DNA of 8,412 nt, taken from assembly GCA_041623895.1 (NCBI GenBank), contig JBFJVZ010000351.1, positions 1-8,412 on the forward strand. Reading direction: 5' to 3'. Shown here piece after piece: positions 1-5,252 of the stretch (position 1 is the first letter of the stretch; each line of letters opens with the position of its first letter). This stretch comes from JBFJVZ01 sp041623895 (GTDB lineage Bacteria; Planctomycetota; Planctomycetia; Pirellulales; Pirellulaceae). The notes beneath the pieces were generated by a model. It had not been told where the DNA came from, did no database searches, and saw nothing but the letters and a program-made list of their open reading frames with translations. The position numbers were made by a program, and so were the translations under genes.

Positions 1-42
1 CGCGACATGGGTGAAACGATCGAAGAGCAGTTGAACCAGTAA
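1..42 (+). CDS. 3' end of an unidentified protein-coding gene
   Basis: Frame 1 is open from the first base and ends in TAA at 40-42, giving the C-terminal residues RDMGETIEEQLNQ. The tail is polar and acidic and looks helical, but it is too short to assign a family. A strong intrinsic terminator 30 bases downstream on the same strand supports this as a real gene end. The rest of the gene lies outside the window. Confidence 0.6.
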   Translation, partial: RDMGETIEEQLNQ

Positions 43-71
43 GTTCGCTTGCTGAACAACAATCATTCAAC

Positions 72-99
72 CTCGTCCGTACGCGGGCGAGTTTTTTTT
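72..99 (+). terminator. Intrinsic (Rho-independent) terminator
   Basis: An 8-bp stem, CTCGTCCG (72-79) with CGGGCGAG (84-91), contains one G-T wobble and closes a TACG tetraloop of the stable UNCG class. Eight T residues (92-99) follow directly. Position and strand fit termination of the gene ending at 42. It also separates that gene from the repeat array that starts 16 bases later. Confidence 0.9.
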
Positions 100-114
100 G
101 TGGTGCTTTCCATC

Positions 115-161
115 AAGCTGCGGAGCAGCGACAGCGTAGAGCCTGGGGCGCGAGCCCCAGG
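115..161 (+). repeat. Left REP-like repeat L1
   Basis: Hairpin B occupies 117-129 with loop GGA. The linker starts GACAGCGTAGA, and hairpin A occupies 142-161 with loop GCGA. This copy has GTAGAG before hairpin A where L2 and L3 have GTAAAG. A spacer of about 24 bases separates it from L2. Confidence 0.85.
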
Positions 162-185
162 ACGGGGAAACACAGCTCATCAACC

Positions 186-232
186 AAGCTGCGGAGCAGC
201 GACAGCGTAAAGCCTGGGGCGCGAGCCCCAGG
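186..232 (+). repeat. Left REP-like repeat L2
   Basis: Hairpin B is at 188-200 and hairpin A at 213-232 with loop GCGA. It starts 71 bases after L1, and the spacers are also near-identical, so the units arose by tandem duplication of repeat plus spacer. Confidence 0.85.
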
Positions 233-255
233 ACGGAGAACACAGCGCATCAACC

Positions 256-302
256 AAGCTGCGGAGCAGCGACAGCGTAAAGCCTGGGGCGCGAGCCCCA
301 GG
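256..302 (+). repeat. Left REP-like repeat L3, next to the transposase stop codon
   Basis: Hairpin B is at 258-270 and hairpin A at 283-302 with loop GCGA. The copy starts 70 bases after L2 and ends 12 bases from the transposase stop codon (315-317). It would therefore form the 3' untranslated end of the transposase mRNA. Confidence 0.85.
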
Positions 303-314
303 ACGGGGAAGAAT

Positions 315-782
315 TCAACTGACGTGCTCTTCCTCGAACAAGAACTGTTCGTCAAACGTGATTCCATGACGGATCAACAAAGTTCGATACTCTTCGCGGA
401 AAGACATGGTCTTGTGATGTTGCTCCTGGTTGCGAATGTACGATCGAATTTGGTCGATATTCGAAGCACTCACCGAAAACGCCCCGAAACCGCGCTGCCA
501 CGCAAACGGCTCGGCCCGTTGAAATGTTTCGTTCAACCATTTCGATGAATTTGTCTTGGTGAAACGTAAGACGTCTGAGATCGCCAACGTGGGACTCAAT
601 CTTGCCAGCACGTGGATGTGATCGGTCATGCCGCCAGTCTCGATCAATTTGCCTTTTTGATCGCGGATGATCCCACCGATGTATTCGTACAGACGATCTT
701 TCGTGTCAGGCGTGATCAGGTTTCGTCGGTATTTGGTACTGAAGACGATGTGGAATAACAGGTTTGTGTGTGTGCTCGACAT
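315..782 (-). CDS. IS200/IS605-type Y1 (HUH) transposase, RAYT-like, 155 aa
   Basis: Single-strand DNA endonuclease/transposase of the Y1_Tnp superfamily, which cuts and joins DNA through a 5'-phosphotyrosine link. The HUH metal-binding motif is DHIHV (His55, His57). The catalytic helix has YIRNQ, with Tyr115 and Gln119 matching the YxxxQ pattern of IS200/IS605 TnpA. Other family landmarks are HIVFSTKYRR (11-20), NSSKWLNE (78-85) and WQRGFGAFSVS (95-105). The 155-residue length is normal and all catalytic residues are present, so the gene looks intact. The ATG at 780-782 is preceded by AAAGGGG. No TnpB partner is adjacent. Inverted repeat clusters on both sides suggest a REP-associated enzyme rather than a free insertion sequence. 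Catalytic residues are seen; the RAYT role is inferred. Confidence 0.9.
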   Translation of the reverse strand: MSSTHTNLLFHIVFSTKYRRNLITPDTKDRLYEYIGGIIRDQKGKLIETGGMTDHIHVLARLSPTLAISDVLRFTKTNSSKWLNETFQRAEPFAWQRGFGAFSVSASNIDQIRSYIRNQEQHHKTMSFREEYRTLLIRHGITFDEQFLFEEEHVS

Positions 783-787
783 GGTTG

Positions 788-820
788 CCCCTTTGCTGTC
801 GCCGCTCCGCGGCTAGACAG
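788..820 (-). promoter_or_regulatory. Ribosome binding site of the transposase gene with an adjacent variant half-repeat hairpin
   Basis: In the minus-strand reading, AAAGGGG (complement of 788-794) lies 5 bases before the ATG and is a reasonable Shine-Dalgarno sequence. Just upstream is a half repeat with only hairpin B. Its arms are GCCGC (801-805) and GCGGC (809-813), extended by CTGTC (796-800) and GACAG (816-820) across a two-base bulge. The hairpin would sit in the mRNA leader one base from the ribosome site. A regulatory role is inferred. Confidence 0.55.
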
Positions 821-837
821 AATTTGAATGCGCCTGT

Positions 838-882
838 TCTGGGGCTTGCGCCCCAGGCTTTATGCTGTCGCTGCTCCGCAGC
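838..882 (-). repeat. Right REP-like repeat R1 (inverted relative to the left cluster)
   Basis: Hairpin A is at 838-857 with loop TTGC (GCAA on the minus strand); its outermost pair is weakened to T-G. Hairpin B is at 870-882 with loop TCC. Read on the minus strand, the linker keeps GACAGC as in the left cluster but has ATAAAG as in the other right copies, so it is intermediate between the two groups. Confidence 0.85.
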
Positions 883-900
883 TTAATGGATGCGCCTGAT

Positions 901-942
901 CCTGGGGCTTGCGCCCGCTTTATGCTTTCGCTGCTCCGCAGC
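901..942 (-). repeat. Right REP-like repeat R2, with damaged hairpin A
   Basis: Hairpin A starts normally (CCTGGGGC, 901-908; loop TTGC), but its 3' arm lacks three bases compared with the intact copies, leaving GCCC before GCTTTATGC. Hairpin B at 930-942 is intact. The stem of A can therefore form only partly. Confidence 0.8.
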
Positions 943-963
943 TTAATGAATGCGCCGGTTGAT

Positions 964-1008
964 CCTGGGGCTTGCGCCCCAGGCTTTATGCTTTCGCTGC
1001 GGAGCAGC
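964..1008 (-). repeat. Right REP-like repeat R3, with inverted loop in hairpin B
   Basis: Hairpin A is perfect at 964-983 with loop TTGC. Hairpin B at 996-1008 keeps the GCTGC/GCAGC arms, but its loop reads GGA where R1 and R2 read TCC on the same strand. The repeat ends 27 bases from the stop codon of the next gene, the usual position for REP-type sequences. Confidence 0.85.
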
Positions 1009-1035
1009 TTGCCCCGCGAATAGCGACGACTGTGA

Positions 1036-1512
1036 TCACAACGTCACCCATCCGGGACGGCTGGGCCGCGATCCGCGGCGACGATGGGTCTGGACTAGCG
1101 ATGGCATCCACAGCGCCTGGTCGACGACCGTGATCAGCACGTTGGGGTCGATCGGCTTGAACAAACAGCGTGTCGCTGTCGGCATCGCCTCCGCCTTCTT
1201 TTCCAACCCGGCCCATTTGGCATCCGCCAACAAGACCGCCACCAAACCGGTGTGATCGTCCCGTGACCGCATCTCGCTGAGCGTATCCAGGGCAAGCTGG
1301 GCATCATCGGCCACGTCCCAGACAATCAAATCCTGCGATCCCATGTTCAGCGACTCAAGCGCCGCCGCGGCCGACCTGGCACAGGTGCAGCGATAACCTT
1401 GAGAATCGAGTACTCCGGCCAGCGCCAGCAGCGAGATTGGATTGGGATCGACCACCACGATGGCGGCACGCCGCGACGTCTGTGGGTCTTTGATAGGATT
1501 CGTTTGTTTCAT
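1036..1512 (-). CDS. Stand-alone response-regulator receiver (CheY-like) domain protein, partly degenerate
   Basis: The protein has 158 residues from the ATG at 1510-1512. Residues 16-135 fit a receiver domain. The first strand, AIVVVDPNP, has one acidic residue (Asp22) where most receivers have two. Asp66 in DLIVWDVAD is the expected phospho-acceptor. The usual Thr/Ser after the fourth strand is Ala96 (VAVLLADAK), and Lys119 in LFKPID is the conserved Lys-Pro. The C-terminal tail of about 23 residues is Arg/Pro-rich, with no output domain. It may be phosphorylated poorly or act as a phosphorylation-independent adaptor. No histidine kinase lies nearby. It diverges from lysS over about 120 bases. 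A longer upstream start would run into lysS and lacks receiver homology. The family is clear; the partner is unknown. Confidence 0.75.
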   Translation of the reverse strand: MKQTNPIKDPQTSRRAAIVVVDPNPISLLALAGVLDSQGYRCTCARSAAAALESLNMGSQDLIVWDVADDAQLALDTLSEMRSRDDHTGLVAVLLADAKWAGLEKKAEAMPTATRCLFKPIDPNVLITVVDQALWMPSLVQTHRRRGSRPSRPGWVTL

Positions 1513-1631
1513 GACGTTAGTGATACGGTGGATGGCAAAACGCGGGCAAGATCGCTTGTGGTTGCGTGAAACCCGGCAGAAACCGACAATCCGCCGTTTC
1601 CCCCGTTTTTGATTCGGCAACTTTCGACCAG

Positions 1632-3200
1632 ATGAACCAAGAAAACGGTCCCGACCAGGACAACAAAGACCCACGAGTGGCTCGTCGCGAAAAAATGCGA
1701 CAGATTGCCCAGCGCGGAATCGATCCCTTTGGCAGCCGCTTCGACGGTCGCTCGCTGATCAGCCAGTGCCGCCAGCGGATCAGCGAAATCAAGTTCGTCA
1801 AAGAAGATGGAACGGAGTTGGAGTTGCCCGATTTCGATTCCGGTGAAGTCGACTATCGCCAGTGGAAATCGGACAATGGTCCGGGGGGCGAAGTCGGTCC
1901 GACCGTTCGCGTCGCCGGCCGCATCATGCTGGCTCGTCCGACCGGGAAGCTGATTTTCCTGAACATCAAAGACTGGACTGGCAACATCCAAATCTTCATT
2001 GGCAAGAAGCAGGTCGGTGACGACGACTTTGAGCTGGCCAAGCTATTTGATCTGGGTGACCTGGTTGGCGCCGAAGGCCGATTGGGCCGCACCAATACGG
2101 GCGAGCTAACCGTGTTTGCCGAAAAGCTTTTCTTTCTGACCAAGATGCTGGAAGTCCCACCGGAAAAGCACGCCGGGCTGACCAACCAGGACCTCCGCCA
2201 GCGAATGCGGTATGCCGACATGGCATTCAATGATGGTGTGATCGAGACCTTTTTGGACCGCACGAAGATTATCAAGTCGATTCGCAAGACACTGGACGGG
2301 GACGGGTTTTGCGAAGTCGAAGGTCCCACGCTGCACACGGTTGCCGGCGGTGCCGCGGCGCGTCCCTTCAAAACGCACCACAATGCGCTGGACATGAAGC
2401 TAACCATGCGGATCGCGCTGGAGCTGCATTTGAAACGTCTGATGGTCGGCGGTATGGAGCGGGTTTATGAACTCGGCCGCGTCTATCGCAATGAGGGTCT
2501 CAGCCCCCGGCACAATCCCGAATTCACGATGCTGGAGGCGTATCAAGCTTACGGCGACTACCAATCGATGATGGACCTGACCGAAGCCTTGATTTGCGAT
2601 GCGATCGCAGCGATCGGCGGTGGCTATATTCGCAACTTTGACGGCGAACAGGTCGACTTTACGCCGCCGTTCCAACGCGAAACTTACGCCAATTTGTTTC
2701 AGGCGGCGACGGGAGTCGACGAGACCGATGATCAAGCCGTGATCGAATTGGCTGGCAAGTTAAACCTGGAAACTGACGGCAAGCATCCGGACGTGATTCG
2801 CAACGAGATCTTTGAAGAAAAGGTCGAACACACGCTGCATGGTCCCATCTTTGTGATTGACTATCCGGCCAGCATTTGCCCGCTGACCAAACGAAAACGA
2901 GACAACCCGGCAATCGCGGAACGTTTTGAATTGTTCATTTTGGGGATGGAAATAGCCAACGCTTACACCGAATTGAACGACCCTGATCTGCAGCAGGAGT
3001 TGTTTGAGACTCAGTTGGCTGGCCTGGAGGAGGAAGATTCGATGGCCAAAATGGACCACGACTTCGTGCGTGCCTTGCGATACGCGATGCCGCCGGCCGG
3101 AGGACTGGGGGTGGGAATCGACCGCCTGGTGATGTTGTTAACCGGGAAAAAGTCGATCCGCGATGTGATCTTGTTCCCCGTGTTGCGGCCGGAGAGCTAA
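1632..3200 (+). CDS. lysS: Lysine--tRNA ligase, class II
   Basis: Charges tRNA-Lys with lysine in the cytoplasm (lysine + ATP + tRNA). The 522-residue length is close to that of bacterial LysS. An N-terminal OB-fold anticodon-binding domain spans roughly residues 70-180 (VRVAGRIM, LIFLNIKDWTGNIQIFI). The class II catalytic core has motif 2, ELGRVYRNEG followed by SPRHNPEFTMLEAY (Arg286 in RNEG). The LysS signature MEIANAYTELNDP is present, and motif 3 is GLGVGIDRLVMLLTG (about 491-505). The ATG at 1632 was preferred because MNQENG begins the usual acidic leader. A GTG at 1566 would add 22 residues with no family support; neither start has a clear ribosome site. The next gene on the same strand starts 105 bases downstream. 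Confidence 0.97.
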   Translation: MNQENGPDQDNKDPRVARREKMRQIAQRGIDPFGSRFDGRSLISQCRQRISEIKFVKEDGTELELPDFDSGEVDYRQWKSDNGPGGEVGPTVRVAGRIMLARPTGKLIFLNIKDWTGNIQIFIGKKQVGDDDFELAKLFDLGDLVGAEGRLGRTNTGELTVFAEKLFFLTKMLEVPPEKHAGLTNQDLRQRMRYADMAFNDGVIETFLDRTKIIKSIRKTLDGDGFCEVEGPTLHTVAGGAAARPFKTHHNALDMKLTMRIALELHLKRLMVGGMERVYELGRVYRNEGLSPRHNPEFTMLEAYQAYGDYQSMMDLTEALICDAIAAIGGGYIRNFDGEQVDFTPPFQRETYANLFQAATGVDETDDQAVIELAGKLNLETDGKHPDVIRNEIFEEKVEHTLHGPIFVIDYPASICPLTKRKRDNPAIAERFELFILGMEIANAYTELNDPDLQQELFETQLAGLEEEDSMAKMDHDFVRALRYAMPPAGGLGVGIDRLVMLLTGKKSIRDVILFPVLRPES

Positions 3201-3232
3201 GTGCCCGTCGCCCTCCCAGCTTAACGCCAGAA

Positions 3233-3262
3233 TTGACCGCCAGCATCGGCGCAGCCTACACT
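3233..3262 (+). promoter_or_regulatory. Possible sigma70-type promoter for the ACT-domain gene
   Basis: TTGACC (3233-3238) and TACACT (3257-3262) are 18 bases apart and match the -35 and -10 consensus at 5/6 and 4/6 positions. They lie about 45 bases before the ATG at 3306. Short motifs like this occur by chance, so this is tentative. Confidence 0.35.
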
Positions 3263-3305
3263 TACGACGTACAAACTAGCGCCGCCTGCGGATCGGGATG
3301 AGAAC

Positions 3306-3818
3306 ATGAGCTTTGGCGAAGGATCGGATAGCGGAACAGCCTTTCAAACCATGCGTGGACGTAACTTTCCGGCGATCCGCCAGTTCACGATTTTTCTGGA
3401 AAATCGCGTCGGCCAATTGCTGGAAGTCGTGCGGCGGTTTGAAGGCACGGGGATTCGGGTCTGTGCACTATCGATCAGCGACGCGGCCGAGTGCGCGTTT
3501 GTCAGATTCTTGGTGAGTGACGCCGACCGTGGTCGCGAGATACTGGAGCGGGCCGGGTTGGCAATGATCGAGAGCGACTTGATTGGGGTCGAATTGCCTG
3601 AAGGCCCGCAGCCTCTGCTGCGTGTTTGCACGGCTCTCTTGCAAGCCGAGCTGAACATCATTCAAGCTTACCCGCTGATCGTGCGGCCGCACGGCAAGCC
3701 CGCCGTGGCGATCATGGTTGAAAACATCGAAATGGCGATGGCGACGCTGCAAGAAAAAGGCTTCACGATCATCACCGAAGGCGACTTGGGCGACGATTCC
3801 GGATTCGAGGAGCAGTAA
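3306..3818 (+). CDS. Stand-alone tandem ACT-domain protein
   Basis: A soluble 170-residue protein without a catalytic domain. Residues about 25-95 form one ACT domain (RQFTIFLENRVGQLLEVV, then GIRVCALSISDAAECAFVRFLVSD). Residues about 102-160 form a second (LLRVCTALLQAELNIIQAYPL, then KPAVAIMVENIEMAMATLQEKGF). ACT domains bind amino acids or other small ligands and usually control attached enzymes; free-standing pairs are thought to act as sensors or regulators. The ATG at 3306 is preceded by a weak GGGA; Met16 (3351) is an alternative start just before the first domain. Proximity to lysS does not prove a link to lysine. The family is well supported, the ligand unknown. Confidence 0.8.
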   Translation: MSFGEGSDSGTAFQTMRGRNFPAIRQFTIFLENRVGQLLEVVRRFEGTGIRVCALSISDAAECAFVRFLVSDADRGREILERAGLAMIESDLIGVELPEGPQPLLRVCTALLQAELNIIQAYPLIVRPHGKPAVAIMVENIEMAMATLQEKGFTIITEGDLGDDSGFEEQ

Positions 3819-3825
3819 ACAGTTT

Positions 3826-3904
3826 CTTTGTTTCACGCGACGCCGCAGGCGAGGCTGAGACTATGGACGCCACCCACTCGCCGGCGGCAGCGGGTGAAAC
3901 AAAG
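3826..3904. repeat. Large imperfect inverted repeat between convergent genes, possible bidirectional terminator
   Basis: CTTTGTTTCAC (3826-3836) and GTGAAACAAAG (3894-3904) are perfect 11-base inverted repeats. Pairing continues inward at 13 of 17 positions (3837-3853 with 3877-3893), giving an arm of about 28 bases around a loop of about 23. It fills the gap between a plus-strand stop (3818) and a minus-strand stop (3912). That position suits a two-way terminator, although no long T tract follows the stem on either strand. A dispersed hairpin repeat is the alternative. Confidence 0.65.
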
Positions 3905-3911
3905 TGCCAAA

Positions 3912-4427
3912 TCAGCGAATGAAGACGCCGTCGGCGTTGATCTGGACTGTGTTGACGGCTTCCAGATACTGGGCTGTTCCCTGCACGACCACGACGTCAC
4001 CTTTGGCGACGCCGAGCAATTCGCGGGCATCAACTTGCAAGACTTTGCCGTCGGCGTCCAGGAACTGAACAACGGCTTTGGGAGCATTCTTGAGTTTGCG
4101 TTTGCAAAAGGGGCAGTTGTCTGCGTGATTGGGATCACCACCGGCGTGTGAATCATCAGGCAACTGGGAGATCACGAAGCTGGCGATGCCTTTTTGAAAC
4201 GGCTCGATTTCGCCAGCATCAATCCGGCCGGCGACTTTCAGCGATGTCGGCTCAGTCACCGTCTCCTTGATTTCCGTCGGAGTCATGACGTCCTTGGGCT
4301 CCGACTGCAAAAGGTACTTCGCTGCTGGAGAGTCGCTCGTGCCGGGAGACGAACTGGTCGAGGCCGAGTTGCAACCAAGCGGCAGAGCCAACAGCAATCC
4401 GATCAAAGAGAAAGTGTGTCGCGACAT
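3912..4427 (-). CDS. Predicted lipoprotein with OB-like domain and His/Cys metal-site candidate
   Basis: The protein has 171 residues from the ATG at 4425-4427. An N-terminal hydrophobic signal (FSLIGLLLALPLGC) ends in a probable lipidated Cys19; the lipobox is slightly unusual, with Pro at -3. A Ser/Thr-rich linker follows (20-34). Residues about 60-171 alternate short beta strands (SLKVAGRI, AVVQFLDADGKVLQV, GDVVVVQGTAQ, TVQINADGVFIR) as in an OB-type fold. They are interrupted by His94, His101, Cys105 and Cys108 (DNCPFCKRK), which could bind a metal or form a redox pair. It follows the His-rich lipoprotein gene after 89 bases on the same strand, so the two may be one operon. I do not recognise a named family; the metal role is inferred. 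Confidence 0.7.
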   Translation of the reverse strand: MSRHTFSLIGLLLALPLGCNSASTSSSPGTSDSPAAKYLLQSEPKDVMTPTEIKETVTEPTSLKVAGRIDAGEIEPFQKGIASFVISQLPDDSHAGGDPNHADNCPFCKRKLKNAPKAVVQFLDADGKVLQVDARELLGVAKGDVVVVQGTAQYLEAVNTVQINADGVFIR

Positions 4428-4495
4428 CTGATTCGTAGTGCGGATTCCGCGTTGATGATTGCGTCTTGAGTTTTCGTCAGGGTTTTGCCTTAGGG

Positions 4496-4514
4496 GACGG
4501 ATCGCCAATCCGTC
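4496..4514 (-). other. Short hairpin between the two lipoprotein genes
   Basis: GACGGAT (4496-4502) and ATCCGTC (4508-4514) form a perfect 7-bp stem with a 5-base loop, 2 bases after the stop codon of the upstream lipoprotein gene on the minus strand. There is no T tract, so full termination is unlikely. It could protect the mRNA 3' end or lower expression of the downstream gene. Confidence 0.5.
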
Positions 4515-4516
4515 TC

Positions 4517-5053
4517 TTATTGCTGATCTTGTAGGGTTTTGATCGCGGCTGCGATGTCATCAGCGACCTCATCGTAATCTTTGCCCTCCAAGCCGTGTTG
4601 CTTGTCGTCGATGGCACCGAAAGAACCAAAGAGGCTTTCAATGGCTGTCGCGATGGACTTCTTCGCAGCTTCGTCCTTATCGGATTCTTCTACCAGAGTC
4701 TCGATGTCCTCAAGCAAGTGAGCAACATCGTGAAGTGGTCCGTGTGCGGCATCGACGTCGTCGTTGGCGAATCCATCCTTGATGGTGTCATTCATCTTCA
4801 CCAGTTGGGCGACGGCCTCTTCGTAGCTTTCCGGGTGCTGATGGTCATCGTCCCCATGCCCTTCGTGGTCGCCGTGAGCGTGGTCATCACCGTGGGCGTG
4901 GTCATCGTCGCCGTGATCATCAGCCTGAGACGTGCTCGTGCTGGTGGTCTTTTTCCCGCCGGAGTCGCCGCAACCGGTGAATCCTACAACACACAACGCA
5001 ACGAGCAGGAAAAGGGAAGGTTTTGCGAACACAAGTCGTGTGAACAGACGCAT
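4517..5053 (-). CDS. Predicted lipoprotein with His/Asp-rich metal-binding segment
   Basis: The protein has 178 residues from the ATG at 5051-5053. The signal peptide FAKPSLFLLVALCVVGFTGC is followed by lipidated Cys28 and a Gly/Ser/Thr linker. Residues 45-75 hold nine His among many Asp/Glu in DDHAHG-like repeats, a composition typical of Zn, Ni or Cu binding segments. Residues about 76-178 are predicted helical and acidic (YEEAVAQLVKMNDTI, AAHGPLHDVAHLLEDIETL, KKSIATAIESLFGSFGAI), like a small helical bundle; no haem motif CxxCH is seen. A longer start 18 codons upstream would put a charged leader before the signal, so Met at 5053 is preferred. It is likely first in a two-gene unit with the Cys/His lipoprotein. 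Family unnamed; metal storage or buffering at the envelope is inferred. Confidence 0.75.
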   Translation of the reverse strand: MRLFTRLVFAKPSLFLLVALCVVGFTGCGDSGGKKTTSTSTSQADDHGDDDHAHGDDHAHGDHEGHGDDDHQHPESYEEAVAQLVKMNDTIKDGFANDDVDAAHGPLHDVAHLLEDIETLVEESDKDEAAKKSIATAIESLFGSFGAIDDKQHGLEGKDYDEVADDIAAAIKTLQDQQ

Positions 5054-5163
5054 TGGACACCAGGCGGTTAGCGGTAGATGATGGACAGGTGAATTGTGAG
5101 ACGACAATGAAGGGATGATACGAAAATTGGGCGGCTGATGTTCATCCCCTCTTAGGCTTGAAC

Positions 5164-5234
5164 GGGAGGGCGAGGAACGCGAGTCTCCTACCGAGCCGCT
5201 TTTTCAGCGAAAACTGGTTCGGTTTTGCCCTCCC
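5164..5234. repeat. Nested inverted-repeat element downstream of typA
   Basis: The outer 8-bp arms are GGGAGGGC (5164-5171) and GCCCTCCC (5227-5234). Inside are ACCGAGCC (5190-5197) with GGTTCGGT (5216-5223), one wobble pair, capped by CGCT/AGCG (5197-5200 and 5206-5209). A side arm, AGGA/TCCT, lies at 5173-5189. The result resembles a three-way junction. It lies 18 bases after the typA stop and before the promoter region of the next minus-strand gene. It may terminate typA transcription or be a dispersed genomic repeat; there is no T tract. Confidence 0.5.
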
Positions 5235-5252
5235 AGCCATGCCGGCAAGCCA

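Larger units (their letters stand above)
115..1008. mobile_element. REP/RAYT-like cassette: Y1 transposase gene flanked by inverted clusters of two-hairpin repeats
   Basis: A single-domain Y1 transposase gene (315-782, minus) lies between two clusters of the same bipartite repeat in opposite orientation. Each full repeat has hairpin B (GCTGC/GCAGC arms, 3-base loop), a linker of about 12 bases, and hairpin A (CCTGGGGC/GCCCCAGG arms, 4-base loop). The left cluster has three B-linker-A copies with periods of 71 and 70 bases. The right cluster has a half copy followed by three A-linker-B copies at 63-base spacing. The arrangement matches known REP-associated tyrosine transposase loci, where the transposase recognises REP hairpins. 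No tnpB or other cargo gene is present. The limits given are the outermost recognisable repeat bases; no target-site duplication was identified, as expected for HUH elements. Confidence 0.75.

Noticed and set aside
115..310. Possible CRISPR array from evenly spaced repeats
   Set aside because: The spacers are nearly identical between units, the repeats are two-hairpin elements at about 70-base period, there are only three copies, and no cas gene is present.
113..367. Minus-strand open frame across the left repeats
   Set aside because: Its peptide is simply the translated repeat (VLGLAPQALRCRCSAA recurring) and it overlaps the transposase 3' end.
315..782. Ordinary IS200/IS605 insertion sequence with tnpB
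   Set aside because: No tnpB or RuvC-like frame is nearby, and the multiple REP-like copies on both sides fit a RAYT locus better.
950..1255. Plus-strand open frame across repeat R3 and the receiver gene
   Set aside because: It starts inside repeat R3 and runs antisense to the receiver gene; no domain is visible.
1566..1631. GTG start for lysS, 22 codons upstream
   Set aside because: No ribosome site, and the extra residues do not resemble LysS; the ATG at 1632 gives the normal length.
1513..1674. Longer N-terminus for the receiver protein
   Set aside because: It would overlap the lysS start, adds a basic sequence with no receiver similarity, and the domain begins naturally after the ATG at 1512.
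4440..4450. Palindrome GCGGATTCCGC upstream of the second lipoprotein gene as an operator
   Set aside because: Too short, only 12 bases from the start codon, and it matches no operator I recognise.
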